A stretch of 6,809 nucleotides of DNA, taken from NCBI GenBank assembly GCA_029058455.1, contig JAIDXU010000127.1, positions 1 to 6,809 on the forward strand, in the 5' to 3' direction. Below, in pieces: positions 1-6,515 of this stretch; position 1 is the stretch's first letter; each line of letters opens with the position of its first letter. Source of the stretch: Paramuribaculum sp. GTDB taxonomy: Bacteria; Bacteroidota; Bacteroidia; Bacteroidales; Muribaculaceae. The notes below the pieces were generated by a model. It worked only from the letters and a program-made list of their open reading frames with translations. It did not search any database and had not been told where the DNA came from. A program made the position numbers and the translations under genes.

Positions 1-19
1 TTACTAACTCAACAACGAT

Positions 20-547
20 ATGTCAAATAAACTTACATATAAATCGGAAAGCGACCGTATCTATGGAGCCACCGGTATGGCTATTGCAGTGGTAGTTGTC
101 GACGGGCAGGATTATCTGACATCGGTGGATGTCGACGCTCCCGCCGGAGAAATGATGCGTCTCTCCGAACAATTTTATTTCTCAAATCATCAGCGTGTTG
201 CCGCAAAGGATGTGTGGCACAGCATATTGTCATCTTTCAATCTCATGACCGCCATGGCTGTGGGCAATTATCTGTGCCGCAGTCTTGTCGGAGGTGCAAT
301 TCATGAAGAAGGCGCCCTGCGCACATCGCTCGAAAAGGAACTCCTTTCGGCCGGTCAGGAGGAATGTGAACTTGATCCTGACGAGTCACAGCGACTTTTC
401 ACAAAACATTTCAATTATCTTCACCAGGTGTTTTCCCATCCCGGCGTGCAGTCGCTGGCTCATTCTCTGGCCGATAACTTCACCTCGCGCCGCCAACTCA
501 CCGTAAGCGAAATTTCAGACATTCTCTCAGCTCTGCGCCACATCTGA
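20..547 (+). CDS. Hypothetical protein, 175 aa, unknown function
   Basis: I do not recognise a named domain. The ATG at 20 opens the frame and gives a soluble-looking protein with no signal peptide and no clear membrane segment. Residues 19-40 are hydrophobic and strand-like (AIAVVVVDGQDYLTSVDVD). A probable loop with YFSN follows at 53-56, and the rest (about 60-175) looks mainly alpha-helical, with an amphipathic stretch at 63-90 and a charged, Glu-rich segment at 96-127. There are two cysteines (86, 116), not arranged as a metal site. Codon use matches the neighbouring genes, which supports a real gene. Only 19 bp lie upstream in the window, so its promoter or operon partner cannot be seen. 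It converges on the DUF3943 gene, with stops 2 bp apart. It may be a cytoplasmic protein conserved within Bacteroidales, but that is inference. Confidence 0.75.
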   Translation: MSNKLTYKSESDRIYGATGMAIAVVVVDGQDYLTSVDVDAPAGEMMRLSEQFYFSNHQRVAAKDVWHSILSSFNLMTAMAVGNYLCRSLVGGAIHEEGALRTSLEKELLSAGQEECELDPDESQRLFTKHFNYLHQVFSHPGVQSLAHSLADNFTSRRQLTVSEISDILSALRHI

Positions 548-557
548 TTTCAGAGCT
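529..557. other. Weak inverted repeat spanning the two convergent stop codons
   Basis: AGCTCTG at 529-535 and its perfect complement CAGAGCT at 551-557 could form a 7-bp stem with a 15-base loop. The loop holds the TGA of the rightward gene (545-547), and the leftward gene's TGA (550-552) runs from the loop into the stem. Neither strand has a T-tract after the stem, so it is a poor intrinsic terminator. A 7-bp match at this spacing could arise by chance. It is listed because nothing else between these genes could end transcription. Confidence 0.25.
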
Positions 558-2052
558 TCCAGGTCACCATCATGCGCTCCACAAGGCTGAGCGACCTCAC
601 GTTGGGATAGTCGCGATAGTGGGTGGTGCGGAAATAATATTCCATACCCATCGACAGAAACAATCGTTTCCATACTCTCAGATTGACTGAAAATTCGGTT
701 ACTCCAAACGAAGCTGTCGACTTGTCGCCCTGTGCGTTAAGGGTGCGATAGTCAACTTTGGTCAGATCTATGCCTCGGGCATAGCCCTTGAATGTAAACA
801 ACCGGTAGAAATCCTGACTTGCACGGATAGAAAACTTGTTGCGCCCGAACACCAGATTAAATCCACCCTTCACTGAATAGCCCATCGCAAGGTTATAGTT
901 GCGCTCGTCAACCATATAATGGTCGGAGAGAATCGCACCGAGAACCACGGCATTAACATGGCCGAAGGCATCAAAAGCCAATTTGCCGGGCAAGAATCTG
1001 CGGTATAACAAACCTCCGCCTACCGAGGCGGGTACTCCGAGTTTATAAGGACATTTTGCCGCCAGCGACGAGATGGTATCGCTGTCATAATAGTCAAAAT
1101 ATTGATAGAGACCTAAAGAGAGGTGATCAACATTGTTGTCGACAAGTTCCTCGGCCATCAGTCGTCCCATTATATTGAGCCGCGAAAGAAAAGGCTGGCG
1201 GTTGATGAGATTCAGCCCCGCCCGAAGCGTGAAATAATCGTAGGGCTTTTTTGATTCACCCTCATAGCGGTTGCCATATTCCATATTAAACTCCACGGCG
1301 CCTCCAAGACGGGTGTCGCTAACCTTGCGGTGAGTGAATGAAAGCACTCTCGCTCCTCCTGAAAACTCAATGCCCACATCGGGAGTGCCGAACAGCTGAC
1401 CCGAGGTAGGGCGTCGGCGCCAAGCATCTCCGGTGATAATGCGGGTGAAACCCCTCACAGGCGACAGAATAAACGCTCCCGCCTCTCGCTCGAATCTCTC
1501 CCAGCCCACAGTGCGGTCGTCGATCATGGTGTCTGAAATCCTGAACAGCACCTCGCCAATGGCCATACCCCCGATAGGAGTGGCTATCACATCGTTAGTC
1601 GATGGATATTCCCTTTCCATAAACATCTCCCACATCCAGCTTCCGCCCAGAGCGAAAAGACCGCTCTGCCAGTAGTTGAAACCGTTGGCTCTGCCGGCGT
1701 TATAGAAGAGATTGCCGTTATAGGGATGAAGGAACATGTTGGTGCCGAGACGGTCATTATCCCAGATAAATCCTTTTTTGAAGTTGTTGCGTATAGTTCG
1801 AAGCGAGATATATGAGAAATCGCCGTGCTGCACATATCTGTCAAACGCCCACAAACCGATATTCAAACCACCAACAGTTGCGGCGGCTCTCCAGAAATGG
1901 CGCTTCTCACCCCGCGCCACATCAACCGAATCGGGCGCCACGGGAGCAATCACACTATATTTTATCGCCATTTGAGCGCGAAGCTCAGCCGGCGGCAATA
2001 GAATCATCACCGCCGCCAACATCACGACTATCTCAATCAATCGCCTTGCCAT
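550..2052 (-). CDS. DUF3943 domain-containing outer-membrane protein (500 aa)
   Basis: This is predicted to be an exported outer-membrane or periplasmic protein of unknown function. I chose the ATG at 2052 because it gives a good signal peptide: MARR, a hydrophobic core, then likely cleavage after LRA at residue 26, before Gln27. The longer frame opening at 2151 adds 33 residues in front of that signal and lies entirely inside the upstream gene. An ATG at 2022 is also possible, but it drops the basic n-region. The DUF3943 signature covers roughly residues 95-170: WDNDRLGTN, LHPYNG (108-113), AGRANGFNYW, PSTND (150-154), TPIGG (158-162) and GE (166-167). From about 220 to the end there are alternating, aromatic-rich strands typical of a beta-barrel, although the last residues are WKL rather than a terminal Phe. 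It is the last gene of a leftward cluster, and its start overlaps the end of the GNAT gene by 20 bp, which suggests translational coupling. The family's role is unknown. Confidence 0.88.
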   Translation of the reverse strand: MARRLIEIVVMLAAVMILLPPAELRAQMAIKYSVIAPVAPDSVDVARGEKRHFWRAAATVGGLNIGLWAFDRYVQHGDFSYISLRTIRNNFKKGFIWDNDRLGTNMFLHPYNGNLFYNAGRANGFNYWQSGLFALGGSWMWEMFMEREYPSTNDVIATPIGGMAIGEVLFRISDTMIDDRTVGWERFEREAGAFILSPVRGFTRIITGDAWRRRPTSGQLFGTPDVGIEFSGGARVLSFTHRKVSDTRLGGAVEFNMEYGNRYEGESKKPYDYFTLRAGLNLINRQPFLSRLNIMGRLMAEELVDNNVDHLSLGLYQYFDYYDSDTISSLAAKCPYKLGVPASVGGGLLYRRFLPGKLAFDAFGHVNAVVLGAILSDHYMVDERNYNLAMGYSVKGGFNLVFGRNKFSIRASQDFYRLFTFKGYARGIDLTKVDYRTLNAQGDKSTASFGVTEFSVNLRVWKRLFLSMGMEYYFRTTHYRDYPNVRSLSLVERMMVTWKL

Positions 2053-3172
2053 AGCAACGGCGGCGGCGGTGGAGTCGGCGGTCAAAATACTGCCACTGAA
2101 GCTGAACGGCGGTATTATCCTCCAATTCAAGATTGCTCTCGGCAAACTCATATCCGTTTTTGATATAGTTGGGGAGCAGATGTGAGAAAAGCAGAGCGTT
2201 GACCCCTTTGTTCTGATATTCAGGCTCGATAGCCACGAGCATGAGGTCTACGATATCATTTTTGCCCTTGATGGCTTTGAGAAGATGAATCCATCCGAAA
2301 GGAAACAGCTTGCCTCCCGACTTCTGGAGCGCTCTCGACAGCGAGGGCATTGAGATTCCGATGCCCACAAGTTTATCATCCTTATCTACAATCACACAAA
2401 TGCAGTCGAGCCTTATCAAACCGAGATATTGCTCGATGTAGTATTCTATCTGCTTGTCGGTGAGCGGAGAATAGCCAAACAGATTATCGTATGCGCGGTT
2501 AATGAGATCGAAAAGAGCCTTGCCATAACGCTCCTTGAGCAACTTGCGGTTGGTAAGCTCGGCGCATTTCAGACCATATTTCTTGCTCACTATATCAGCT
2601 ATGCGCATATATTTGTCGGGCACCTTATCGGGCACCGTCATGCGATATTCCACCCACTCGGCCGCTTTCTCAAATCCCATATTCTCAAGATGTTGGGGAT
2701 AATAGGGATAATTATAGATCGTAGCCATGGTGCCGAGCTCGTCGAAACCGAAAGTCAGCATACCTTCATGGTCCATATCAGTGAAACCCATCGGGCCAAT
2801 CATATAATCCAGACCGCGCTTTTTGCCCCAGGCGGCCACAGCATCGAGCAATGCACCGCTCACCTCCATATCGTCGATAAAGTCAAAGTTGCCGAATCTC
2901 ACCTCTTTCTTTCCGGTGCGCTCGTTAACCTTCTTATTGACCATCGCCGCAACACGACCCACAGGCTTACCGTCGCGATAGGCCATAAACAGAGCTGCCT
3001 CACAAAAATCAAACGCCGGATTCTTATCGGGCAAGAAGGTTGCCACCTCATCAAAAACCAACGGCGGTACATAGCAGTCGTTACCTTTATAGAGGTCTAT
3101 TCCAAACTTTACAAATTTTGTAATATCCTTTTTTGTGAGACTCAGTTCTCTTATCTCTATATTTTTTGACAT
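2033..3172 (-). CDS. Two-lobed GNAT-family N-acyltransferase-like protein (379 aa)
   Basis: This is probably a cytoplasmic acyl-CoA-dependent transferase of unknown substrate. The C-terminal lobe has a GNAT motif A-like segment, LVAIEPEYQNKGVNALL (about 312-328), in which Q320-N-K-G323-V-N-A326 corresponds to the acetyl-CoA pyrophosphate loop (Q/RxxGxG/A). The N-terminal lobe also looks GNAT-like: PVGRVAAMVNKK (70-81), FGNFDFIDDMEV (93-104), ALLDAVAAWGKKRGLD (107-122), then the characteristic GPMGFTDMDHEGML (126-139). This architecture belongs to a known family of about 380-residue proteins with degenerate tandem GNAT folds; I think E. coli YghO is related, but from memory only. The C-terminus is strongly basic (RRLHRRRR, 365-372). 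The start at 3172 follows a 46-bp gap after the kinase-like gene and has no obvious Shine-Dalgarno sequence, as is normal in Bacteroidetes. Its end overlaps the DUF3943 gene. Whether the N-terminal lobe binds CoA is unclear. Confidence 0.85.
   Translation of the reverse strand: MSKNIEIRELSLTKKDITKFVKFGIDLYKGNDCYVPPLVFDEVATFLPDKNPAFDFCEAALFMAYRDGKPVGRVAAMVNKKVNERTGKKEVRFGNFDFIDDMEVSGALLDAVAAWGKKRGLDYMIGPMGFTDMDHEGMLTFGFDELGTMATIYNYPYYPQHLENMGFEKAAEWVEYRMTVPDKVPDKYMRIADIVSKKYGLKCAELTNRKLLKERYGKALFDLINRAYDNLFGYSPLTDKQIEYYIEQYLGLIRLDCICVIVDKDDKLVGIGISMPSLSRALQKSGGKLFPFGWIHLLKAIKGKNDIVDLMLVAIEPEYQNKGVNALLFSHLLPNYIKNGYEFAESNLELEDNTAVQLQWQYFDRRLHRRRRCYGKAID
2058..2069. repeat. Short (CGG)4 trinucleotide run inside the gene overlap zone
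   Basis: Four perfect CGG units at 2058-2069 are read on the minus strand as consecutive Arg codons in the basic tail of the GNAT protein. They lie 6-17 bases upstream of the DUF3943 start at 2052. Changes by whole units would lengthen or shorten the Arg run without a frameshift. The run is short and may simply reflect the protein sequence. Confidence 0.4.
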
Positions 3173-3218
3173 GGAAGTCTGAATTATAGTCTGAAAAATT
3201 TAGTTTGTTTCCTCTGCC

Positions 3219-4007
3219 TCAATTGGTCGATTCAATGCGTGGCGAACGTGAGGTAGTGTCGGGCACGGCAGGTGCCTTGGTCGATGACAGCCATACCAGC
3301 ACACCGATCATTATCACCAGAAATATGATTATCGCCATATAGAATTTTGAATCCTTGCGATGTTGAAGAGCCATCTTAAGCGCATGTATGCTCTGATAGC
3401 GGTCTTTGGGATTCTCAGCCATGCACTTCTCGGCCACCTTGCGCAAATAGGCCGGGGCATCCTCCACATGGTCGAGAGTCTCGGCCAAAACCTTTCCGAA
3501 CGAATATATATCCTCGGAGGCATCGGCGGGCGAAAGTTTCTCTTTCTGATCAAAGCCCACATCGATAAGCTTGAGATTTTCCACATTCTCGGTAAAGATT
3601 ATTGTTTCGGGACGAATGGGAAAATGCACCAGATGATTGGTCTGAATATAATTGATAGCCTCGACCAGTCCGTTACATACCTTTTCGAGATGAGCGCGCG
3701 TAACACCTTTTTCATCTATGATTTTACGCAGGGAGCGACCATATACGTCGTCGGTGATAATGCTCAGCCCCACTCCGGGCACATCCTCATAGTCGTTGAT
3801 CATGATAATGTTGGGATGAGCGAGATTATATCTCACATCAAACTCTTTCTCAATCATCGACACAAATCGGGGATCGTTTTTATATTGCTCCTTAAGAGTC
3901 TTGAGCATCACCCATTTGCCATGTTTTCGGGCCGTATAGACATCATAATATTCCTCATCCCATTCGGGGAGGTGTTCTATTTCGGTCCATTTGTTTTTGT
4001 CGCTCAT
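3219..4007 (-). CDS. Tail-anchored Ser/Thr protein kinase-like protein, probable pseudokinase (262 aa)
   Basis: This is a Hanks-type kinase fold followed by one membrane helix. Kinase landmarks in order: VMLK with the ATP-binding Lys36; a Glu in helix C (53 or 55, MIEKEFD); the HRDxKPEN position reading HFPIRPET (128-135); the DFG position reading DVG (149-151); the F-helix DIYSFG (166-171); and the late conserved Arg203 (KDRYQS). The catalytic HRD Asp is Pro130, the metal-binding Asn is Thr135, and no glycine-rich loop precedes Lys36. The activation segment between DVG and DIYSFG is only 14 residues, with no clear APE motif. This points to a pseudokinase that may still bind nucleotide. Residues 222-241 form a hydrophobic helix preceded by HRKDSK, which places the kinase domain in the cytoplasm and about 20 C-terminal residues outside the inner membrane. 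The domain is compact and has no sensor domain. It is the first gene of a leftward cluster with the GNAT and DUF3943 genes. Confidence is high for the fold and moderate for loss of catalysis. Confidence 0.88.
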   Translation of the reverse strand: MSDKNKWTEIEHLPEWDEEYYDVYTARKHGKWVMLKTLKEQYKNDPRFVSMIEKEFDVRYNLAHPNIIMINDYEDVPGVGLSIITDDVYGRSLRKIIDEKGVTRAHLEKVCNGLVEAINYIQTNHLVHFPIRPETIIFTENVENLKLIDVGFDQKEKLSPADASEDIYSFGKVLAETLDHVEDAPAYLRKVAEKCMAENPKDRYQSIHALKMALQHRKDSKFYMAIIIFLVIMIGVLVWLSSTKAPAVPDTTSRSPRIESTN

Positions 4008-4064
4008 GGTAAAAATCAGATGTGGAAGATGTGATTTTTAAGTGGTTGATATATCATTAAGGTG

Positions 4065-4072
4065 CAAAAATA
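4065..4072 (-). promoter_or_regulatory. Candidate Bacteroidetes -7 element for the kinase/GNAT/DUF3943 cluster
   Basis: On the minus strand these bases read TATTTTTG, a match to the Bacteroidetes sigma-ABfr -7 consensus TAnnTTTG. Transcription would start near 4058, giving a leader of about 50 bases before the ATG at 4007. I see no TTTG at the expected -33 distance, so the call rests on the -7 match and its position. Confidence 0.4.
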
Positions 4073-4158
4073 ACTATTTTTTTTCACATCCTTCATCGTT
4101 GTGTGCCGTTTTTATCTATTTTAGTTCCGCAGTGCAACCGTTTTCTAACATTTTTTGT

Positions 4159-4166
4159 TAAATTTG
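4159..4166 (+). promoter_or_regulatory. Candidate Bacteroidetes -7 element for the GH3/SIMPL operon
   Basis: TAAATTTG matches TAnnTTTG. Transcription would start near 4173, about 40 bases before the GH3 ATG at 4215. That would place the alternative upstream ATG at 4155 outside the transcript, which supports the shorter start. No clear -33 TTTG is present at the usual spacing. Confidence 0.42.
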
Positions 4167-4214
4167 ACGAATCATATCTCATCAGCTCAAACATTTTTTC
4201 TGACAATTCCATCA

Positions 4215-5747
4215 ATGAGTCTGACATCCTTAATACGGCCTTTCTTTCTTCCGCGGGCAAAATCCTCGCTGAGAGCCGCTATCAATTGCGAAGCCTCCCA
4301 GCGGCGTCTGCTCGCCCACATGATAGCGGTGGCTTCCAACACCTATTGGGCGGCTATCCATAATTTTCACTCAGTGAGAAGCTATGAGGAGTTTGCCGAA
4401 AAATGTCCGGTGACTCCCTACCGCCGGCTGCGTCCCGAGGTTATGAAGATGATAGCCGGTAAAGCCAATATCCTCTGGCCCGGCACATGCCGCCGCTTCG
4501 CCCAGTCGTCGGGCACAAGCGACGGTGCCTCGAAATATATACCTGTCACCGACGCCTCGCTGTCGATGTGTCATTTTGCCGGACCGCGTGCGGTTGTGGC
4601 TCACTATCTGCTTCATCATCCCGAAAGCCGCATGTTTGACGGCAAAGCCTTCATACTCGGAGGCAGCTTCGCCTCAAATATCGCTACTCCCAAAGGGGTT
4701 AAAATCGGAGATCTCTCGGCTCAGCTCATCGACAAGGTGCCGAGCCTTGTCAATCTGGTGAGAATACCGAAAAAATCTGTGGCTCTGCTCCCCGACTGGA
4801 ATAAAAAACTGCCGCTGCTCGTTGAATCATCGCTCAACTGCAATGTCACCAACCTTTCGGGTGTTCCGTCATGGTTTCTGACCCTGCTCAAAGAGGTGCT
4901 CGCTGCCAAAGGAGCCTCCACTTTGGCCGAAGTATGGCCCAATCTCGAGGTGTTTTTCCACGGAGGTATCTCCTTTGCCCCCTACCGACAGCAATATGAG
5001 GAGATTACACGCGGACTCAATATGAATTTCGTTGACACCTATAACGCCTCTGAGGGATTCTTCGCATTTCAAAATACTCCCGAATCAGAAGCTATGCTCA
5101 TGCTTATGGACTGCGGAGTGTTTTATGAATTTCAGCCGCTCGACACCGATCTTCCCCCCGTGCCGGCATGGAAAGTTGAAAAAGATAAAATCTACTCGTT
5201 GATAATCACAGCCGTCAATGGCCTGTGGCGCTATCCTTTAGGTGACACTGTGAGAATCGAATCGGTCGAACCGCTCAAAATCACCATTGCCGGGCGTACA
5301 AAAAGTTTCATCAATGCCTTTGGCGAGGAGCTGATGGTGTTTAACGCCGACGCCGCCATTGCGCGCACCTGTTCGCAGACCCATGCGTCTGTGGCCAATT
5401 ACACAGCCGCTCCCGTATTTGCCTCGCGCAACAGCAAAGGACGTCATGAATGGATCATAGAATTTAATACCATGCCCGACTCCCTTGACCATTTCGCTGC
5501 CCTTCTCGATCTCAATCTCACTCTCGAAAACAGTGATTACCGAGCCAAACGAGCCGGCAACATTTTCCTTGATCCGCTCTCGATAACTGTGGCTCCCAAA
5601 GGATTGTTTGACAAATGGCTGAGTCTCAACGGAGGCAAACTCGGTGGCCAGCGAAAAATACCACGTCTGGCCAACGACCGCCACATAATAGATTCAATGC
5701 TCGATATTCTAAATCAACAAAATACTCAAACCACCACTATCTCATGA
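4215..5747 (+). CDS. GH3 family (GH3 auxin-responsive promoter family) acyl-adenylating enzyme, 510 aa
   Basis: Members of the GH3 family belong to the ANL adenylating superfamily. In plants they adenylate a carboxylic acid (jasmonate, auxin) and transfer it to an amino acid; bacterial substrates are unknown. All three nucleotide motifs are present: SSGTSDGASK (98-107, phosphate loop), YNASEG (276-281) and RYPLGD (339-344), followed by the hinge-like GRTKSFINAFGEEL (360-373). The C-terminal lobe ends with GGKLGGQRKIPRL (473-485), whose lysines may serve the acyl-transfer step. The enzyme looks intact and cytoplasmic. I chose the ATG at 4215 (MSLTSLIRPFF) because GH3 proteins of this group, as I recall them, begin with a similar short helix. 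The upstream ATG at 4155 would add 20 residues and lies ahead of the candidate promoter. The stop overlaps the next start as ATGA. A broad ANL enzyme is the alternative, but the motif set and length fit GH3 best. Confidence 0.9.
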   Translation: MSLTSLIRPFFLPRAKSSLRAAINCEASQRRLLAHMIAVASNTYWAAIHNFHSVRSYEEFAEKCPVTPYRRLRPEVMKMIAGKANILWPGTCRRFAQSSGTSDGASKYIPVTDASLSMCHFAGPRAVVAHYLLHHPESRMFDGKAFILGGSFASNIATPKGVKIGDLSAQLIDKVPSLVNLVRIPKKSVALLPDWNKKLPLLVESSLNCNVTNLSGVPSWFLTLLKEVLAAKGASTLAEVWPNLEVFFHGGISFAPYRQQYEEITRGLNMNFVDTYNASEGFFAFQNTPESEAMLMLMDCGVFYEFQPLDTDLPPVPAWKVEKDKIYSLIITAVNGLWRYPLGDTVRIESVEPLKITIAGRTKSFINAFGEELMVFNADAAIARTCSQTHASVANYTAAPVFASRNSKGRHEWIIEFNTMPDSLDHFAALLDLNLTLENSDYRAKRAGNIFLDPLSITVAPKGLFDKWLSLNGGKLGGQRKIPRLANDRHIIDSMLDILNQQNTQTTTIS

Positions 5748-6448
5748 AAATTTCTTCGATTATCTCATCGGCCGTTATCTCGATAGGTCTGCTTGCTCTC
5801 GGCCTATGCGTAAGAAGCGGATTGAAAAGCTTCACCGACAGTCAGCGTAAAGTAGAGGTAAAAGGTCTCTGCGAGCGCGAGGTTCCCGCCAATCAGGTCA
5901 CATGGCCTATTGTCTTTTCGCTGGGCGGCAGCAATCTTCCCGATCTCTACTCAAAAGTTGAATCGACCAACAAGCAGATTATCAACTTCCTGACCGAAAA
6001 CGGTGTCACAGCCGACGAAGTGTCGGTCAGCGCACCCAAACTGTCAGAAAACACCGACTCATATAACTATAAACCGGGCATCACACCTCCCTATACAATT
6101 ACTTCGACCGTAACGGTAAGCTCCGACAAGGTAGAGCTGGTAAGAGGACTCATTACCCGTCAGGGAGATCTCCTTTCTCAGGGTATTCCCGTTGTGTCTC
6201 AAGACTATGGCAACACTATCACCTATAGCTTCACCGATCTCAATTCTATCAAACCTGAAATGATAGCCGAAGCTACCCAGAATGCCCGCGAAGCCGCCAA
6301 CAAATTTGCTGAGGACTCCGACTCAAAGCTCGGCAAGATTTTCAATGCCAAGCAGGGCCAGTTCTCCATCACCGACCGTGACAACTTCACTCCCTATATC
6401 AAAACCGTCAGGGTAGTGACCTCGCTGACCTACCTTCTTGAAGACTGA
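5744..6448 (+). CDS. SIMPL domain-containing (DUF541) membrane-anchored protein, 234 aa
   Basis: SIMPL/DUF541 proteins (E. coli YggE is one) are periplasmic or surface proteins linked to oxidative stress or signalling; their biochemical activity is not settled. The ATG at 5744 opens directly with a short basic n-region and a hydrophobic helix (about 5-23), then CVRSGLK, so it is either an uncleaved anchor or a signal peptide without a clear cleavage site. The longer frame from 5615 lies inside the GH3 gene and would bury this helix. Domain features: VEVKGLCEREVPANQVTW (37-54), NFLTENGVTADEVSV (81-95), the helix AREAANKFAEDSDSKLGKI (181-199), then AKQGQFSI (202-209), and a closing strand KTVRVVTSLTYLLED. 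Length fits the family. The ATGA overlap with GH3 (TGA at 5745-5747) indicates translational coupling. Most of the protein should face the periplasm. Confidence 0.88.
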   Translation: MKISSIISSAVISIGLLALGLCVRSGLKSFTDSQRKVEVKGLCEREVPANQVTWPIVFSLGGSNLPDLYSKVESTNKQIINFLTENGVTADEVSVSAPKLSENTDSYNYKPGITPPYTITSTVTVSSDKVELVRGLITRQGDLLSQGIPVVSQDYGNTITYSFTDLNSIKPEMIAEATQNAREAANKFAEDSDSKLGKIFNAKQGQFSITDRDNFTPYIKTVRVVTSLTYLLED

Positions 6449-6470
6449 CATCACTCCTGTATCAAAAACC

Positions 6471-6510
6471 AAACAGAGCCGCGAAACCAGTTTGTTTCGC
6501 GGCTCTGTTT
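6471..6510. terminator. Perfect 17-bp hairpin, probable intrinsic terminator, best on the minus strand
   Basis: AAACAGAGCCGCGAAAC (6471-6487) pairs perfectly with 6494-6510 around the 6-base loop CAGTTT. It lies between the convergent SIMPL and lipoprotein genes. Read leftward, the stem is followed by GGTTTTTG, a usable T-tract for the lipoprotein gene. Read rightward, the stem ends in its own TTT with no further run, so it may also weaken transcription of the GH3/SIMPL operon. Confidence 0.8.
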
Positions 6511-6515
6511 AGCTT

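Larger units (their letters stand above)
4008..4214. promoter_or_regulatory. Divergent intergenic promoter region
   Basis: This is the only divergent gap in the window: 207 bp, A+T-rich, between the kinase-like gene (leftward) and the GH3 gene (rightward). It must hold the promoters for both clusters unless transcription enters from elsewhere. It contains candidate -7 elements for each direction, listed separately, but no clear -33 TTTG at the usual spacing for either. I see no convincing operator palindrome and no recognisable riboswitch. Confidence 0.6.

Noticed and set aside
2429..3169. 246-codon open frame on the plus strand, antisense to the GNAT gene
   Set aside because: It lies wholly inside a gene with clear family motifs on the other strand; its translation has no recognisable domain and there is no promoter or start context. 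Long antisense frames are common opposite biased codons.
3177..3197. Direct repeat of GTCTGAA in the gap between the kinase-like and GNAT genes, considered as an operator
   Set aside because: The repeat is only 7 bases, unsupported by dyad symmetry or a promoter match, and easily a chance event in a 46-bp A+T-rich spacer.
3360..4034. 224-codon open frame on the plus strand, antisense to the kinase-like gene
   Set aside because: The minus-strand frame carries the kinase landmarks and the membrane helix. The antisense product is a His/Leu/Ile-rich shadow with no known features.
4100..4214. T-rich stretch upstream of GH3, considered as a riboswitch or attenuator leader
   Set aside because: The likely transcript leader is only about 40 bases, and I find no stable hairpin followed by a T-run and no known riboswitch core.
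5238..5684. 148-codon open frame on the minus strand inside the GH3 gene
   Set aside because: It overlaps the conserved C-terminal half of GH3, shows no family features and has no promoter or terminator of its own.
5615..5743. 43-codon upstream extension of the SIMPL gene
   Set aside because: It lies entirely inside the GH3 coding region, is compositionally unlike a secreted N-terminus and would bury the hydrophobic anchor. The ATG at 5744, overlapping the GH3 stop, is far better.
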